This document shows, in pieces, positions 58,237 through 60,870 of a stretch of DNA of 60,870 nt. Within the stretch, counting starts at the first letter, position 1. Each line of letters begins with the position of its first letter. The stretch is from contig NZ_LR733556.1 in the NCBI RefSeq assembly GCF_902506265.1, positions 2,379,230 through 2,440,099 on the forward strand, in the 5' to 3' direction. Under the pieces are notes generated by a model, which saw only the letters and a program-made list of their open reading frames with translations, did not search any database and was not told the DNA's origin. Source of the stretch: Flavobacterium sp. 9AF. Lineage in GTDB: Bacteria > Bacteroidota > Bacteroidia > Flavobacteriales > Flavobacteriaceae. A program made the translations under genes and the position numbers.

Positions 58237-60870
58237 ATGATTAAAAAATTATTCAGTCTAAATTATTTAATTTTTTTCCTTTTTTTAGTTGTTAATCTTT
58301 TCTTTGCTCAAGAGAAAAATAACTTAAAGATTTATGAAGAGGAAAATTTTTATCAAGAATCTTTATCAAAAGAGTTCGTTTCTAAAAATAAAATAGTAAA
58401 TAAGACTATTTTAAACAGTAATAAAAAAAACGCATTATCTTCTTCTAAAACTGTATCAAGTATTGATTTAAATGGCCCTATGCCTGGTGTAAATCATGAA
58501 GTAATGGTCAATGCAGCGGGTACAATTTATCCTCCATGTACATACAATACAGAAATTATTACATCTACAGGGACTGCAACAACTGCAAGGATAACGTTTT
58601 CAACTAATACTAGTGGGACTCCAACGGGTGTGCCCAATACTGCAAACGAGTTTTTTTTTATTTACAATACTACAGGTACGAATTTAGGTAACTATCAAAT
58701 TAGTACAACATCGGCTACTACATATGATATTGTTGTGGGAACAAATACTTTTAGAATTTCTCATGCTACAGCCTATATTTTTGATATCACCGAAGTTTTT
58801 GGACAACCTATGCTTGTCGATAATTTAGAAACATTATTGAGGTTTCAATATTATAGACATACAAATCCTGCTATAGGAGATACTCGTCGTTATGCAGTTG
58901 TAAGTGTAACTGATCCAAATAATACACTGTCTGCTTATACTAGTTTAACGACAGGTAGTGATCCAATAGCGGTAGATGACACAAATTCTGTTGTCGCTAA
59001 TTCAGCTATAGCAGTAACAGGAAACTTGGTTACAAATGATACAGATGCAACATCAGGAGATACAAAAACTATTTCTGAAGTTCATGGTTATACATCATTT
59101 GTTGGAACAGCTTATAATACCACATACGGGACTATTACTGTTCAAAGTAACGGAGCTTATTCTTATACTGTAAATGTAAATAATCCAACTGTAAGAGGGT
59201 TAAAGAATGGTGTAAATATTACGGATATAATTGCTTATAAAGTTAGAGACAATGTAGGTAATTTTGACTATGGATATTTAACAGTTACAATAAATGGTGT
59301 AACGGAACCACCGATAGCTACTGATAATACGAATTCAGTAACAGTGGGAACAAATACTACCGCTACTGGTAATGTGGTTACAGATGACAGTGGGTTAGGT
59401 TTAGATAGATTGGATAGAAATTCATCTTTATTTGTTTGGGAAAGTCAATATACAAATGGTGCAGCAATAAACGGGACTAACCGTTCATTAGGTGGCGTTA
59501 CATTATCTTTTGTCCAAAATACGCCAGCTGGGGTAGGTGGTGCTGGAAACCAAACAATTGACTTTACAACTAATGGTGGGCATTCTGGTTATTTATTATT
59601 TGTTTCTGACCCAGCGGTAAATCCTGCAGGAGATAATCAATTAACAATTAATTTTAGTAAGCCTATCACAAATCTTGCGTTTGCAATTTCTGATATTGAT
59701 TTTTCTCAAGGAAACTCTTGGGAAGATCAGATGAGAGTGGTAGGTAGTTTATCAGGAACAACTGTAAATTACAATAAACAAGTTGCTGGATCGATTGTTC
59801 AAGTAGGTAATGATACATTTTACGGAACAGGAAGTGTCCCTCCTAATGACGCTCATGGAAATGTAACGATTTCATTTAATAGTCCAATTGATAAATTAGA
59901 ATTTTATTATAATTATGGTCCATATGCTACTGCAGCTGACCCTGGTGGACAAATTGCAGGAGTTACCGATTTATTGTGGCAAGATGATGAGGCCTCAGGG
60001 GTTTTAGAAGTTAATGGGTCAACATCTAATGTAGGCATAGCAGTAGCGGGTACTTATGGAACTTTTATTATTTATGCTAATGGTAATTACACTTACACAT
60101 TAAATTCAAGCAATCCAGCCGTATTAGCTTTAACATCTGGACAAACTTTAACGGATTCTATTCCATATACCATCAGCGATAATATACCTGGATCAGGAAA
60201 TACTGCTACTGCCAATTTAATAATTACTATTGGCTGTACACCACCTGCAATTCCTACTATATCAACTTCTTCGGCAACATGTTCTACTGCAGGAACAGCT
60301 ACAGTAACAAATTATGATAATTCGGTTACATATTCTTTTTCTCCTTCTGGGCCAAATGTTGGAGTTGGAGGGGGTATAAATAATTTAACAGCTGGTACTT
60401 TATACACTGTCTCTGCTACTGTTGGTGGTGGAGGGTGTACGTCTAATCCTTCTAATTCATTTAGTATTAGTGCTTCGCTTACACCTTCAGCACCTGTTGT
60501 AGGGGCTATTACTCAACCTACATGTTCGGTAGCTACAGGAAGTGTTGCATTAAGCGGGTTGCCATCTTCAGGTACTTGGACAGTTACAGCAAATCCAGGA
60601 GGTTCTACTATAACAGGAACGGGAACAAGTGCTAATTTTACAGGTTTATCAGCTGGAACAACATATAGTTTTACAGTCACAAATTCAGATGGATGTATTT
60701 CTACAGCTTCAACAAATGCGATTATAAATCCACAACCAGTTACACCTTCAGCACCTGTTGTAGGGGCTATTACTCAACCTACATGTTCGGTAGCTACAGG
60801 AAGTGTTGCATTAAGCGGGTTGCCATCTTCAGGTACTTGGACAGTTACAGCAAATCCAGGAGGTTCTACT
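58237..60870 (+). CDS. Giant surface adhesin with VCBS-like and Ig-like repeats (partial)
   Basis: The frame is open from ATG 58237 to the right edge, 878 codons without a stop. It has a signal peptide (to about FFAQ, residue 25) and an N-terminal globular region (about 85-240). A VCBS-like cadherin-type repeat (about 245-360: GNLVTNDTDA, YGTITVQSNGAYSYTV) follows, then a second one interrupted by a ~180-residue insert. Last come Gly/Thr/Ser-rich Ig-like repeats with paired Cys. The final repeats have a 261 bp (87 residue) period and are identical at DNA level over the visible 129 bp. It is predicted to be a secreted surface adhesin; the C-terminus, where a T9SS signal would be expected, lies outside the window. 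Confidence 0.85.
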   Translation, partial: MIKKLFSLNYLIFFLFLVVNLFFAQEKNNLKIYEEENFYQESLSKEFVSKNKIVNKTILNSNKKNALSSSKTVSSIDLNGPMPGVNHEVMVNAAGTIYPPCTYNTEIITSTGTATTARITFSTNTSGTPTGVPNTANEFFFIYNTTGTNLGNYQISTTSATTYDIVVGTNTFRISHATAYIFDITEVFGQPMLVDNLETLLRFQYYRHTNPAIGDTRRYAVVSVTDPNNTLSAYTSLTTGSDPIAVDDTNSVVANSAIAVTGNLVTNDTDATSGDTKTISEVHGYTSFVGTAYNTTYGTITVQSNGAYSYTVNVNNPTVRGLKNGVNITDIIAYKVRDNVGNFDYGYLTVTINGVTEPPIATDNTNSVTVGTNTTATGNVVTDDSGLGLDRLDRNSSLFVWESQYTNGAAINGTNRSLGGVTLSFVQNTPAGVGGAGNQTIDFTTNGGHSGYLLFVSDPAVNPAGDNQLTINFSKPITNLAFAISDIDFSQGNSWEDQMRVVGSLSGTTVNYNKQVAGSIVQVGNDTFYGTGSVPPNDAHGNVTISFNSPIDKLEFYYNYGPYATAADPGGQIAGVTDLLWQDDEASGVLEVNGSTSNVGIAVAGTYGTFIIYANGNYTYTLNSSNPAVLALTSGQTLTDSIPYTISDNIPGSGNTATANLIITIGCTPPAIPTISTSSATCSTAGTATVTNYDNSVTYSFSPSGPNVGVGGGINNLTAGTLYTVSATVGGGGCTSNPSNSFSISASLTPSAPVVGAITQPTCSVATGSVALSGLPSSGTWTVTANPGGSTITGTGTSANFTGLSAGTTYSFTVTNSDGCISTASTNAIINPQPVTPSAPVVGAITQPTCSVATGSVALSGLPSSGTWTVTANPGGST
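60481..60870 (+). repeat. 261 bp tandem repeat in the adhesin gene, identical copies
   Basis: The copy starting at 60481 (ACACCTTCAGCACCTGTTG) recurs at 60742 with no difference over the 129 bp visible. The period of 87 codons keeps the frame. The array probably continues beyond the edge. Confidence 0.9.

Overview
The window looks like a chromosomal segment of a Flavobacteriaceae bacterium, probably Flavobacterium or a close relative. The DNA is strongly AT-rich. Promoters carry the Bacteroidota -7 element TAnnTTTG. There are many TonB-linked outer-membrane proteins, SPII lipoproteins and a type IX secretion (T9SS) sorting domain, and the housekeeping genes (htpG, fabH, argS, ffh, folD, prfC) have the lengths usual for that phylum. 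No rRNA, tRNA or CRISPR array was seen.

Layout. 1-226 is the right end of an IS3-family insertion sequence abutting a receiver-domain gene that looks like the surviving 3' end of a hybrid sensor kinase. 0.7-9.7 kb holds envelope and unknown genes, including a three-gene esterase / PD40 propeller / GNAT operon divergent from an outer-membrane receptor, an astacin-type protease, YdeI-like and TrhA genes. 9.8-22.9 kb is mostly housekeeping and envelope: htpG, an OmpA lipoprotein, a lone ABC ATPase, an S9 peptidase, fabH, a TonB receptor and argS. 22.9-31.6 kb is a respiratory and sulfide-related block: DUF6132, small cysteine-containing secreted proteins, a kelch/T9SS protein, cydAB, DUF2202 plus a sulfide:quinone oxidoreductase-like gene, and a 43-residue small protein. 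31.6-40.1 kb is accessory: small lipoproteins and secreted proteins, gapN, DKNYY-like and DUF2750 genes, and three copies of a ~260 bp composite palindromic repeat, two of which bracket a GIY-YIG nuclease gene. 40.4-47.1 kb is a TolC/MFP/RND efflux operon ending in a PII-like and a DUF2892 gene. 47.3-53.5 kb is a YbjQ gene and a FecI/FecR/TonB-receptor signalling locus divergent from two related lipoprotein genes. 53.5-57.9 kb is ffh, folD, a small membrane protein and prfC. From 58.2 kb a giant surface adhesin with VCBS-like and identical tandem repeats runs off the right edge.

The most interesting regulatory signal is a shared promoter architecture. The palindrome GTAAC-N4-GTTAC lies exactly 22 bp upstream of a TAnnTTTG -7 element at three promoters: DUF6132, cydAB and the RND operon. 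A degenerate version with the same spacing precedes DUF2202-SQR. This fits one Crp/Fnr-type activator binding near -41.5 and joins cytochrome bd, sulfide oxidation and an efflux pump into a putative low-oxygen/sulfide regulon. The regulator is not in the window. The second notable signal is the GIY-YIG gene sitting tightly between copies of the composite palindromic repeat, which suggests a small nuclease-associated mobile or repeat-propagating element.
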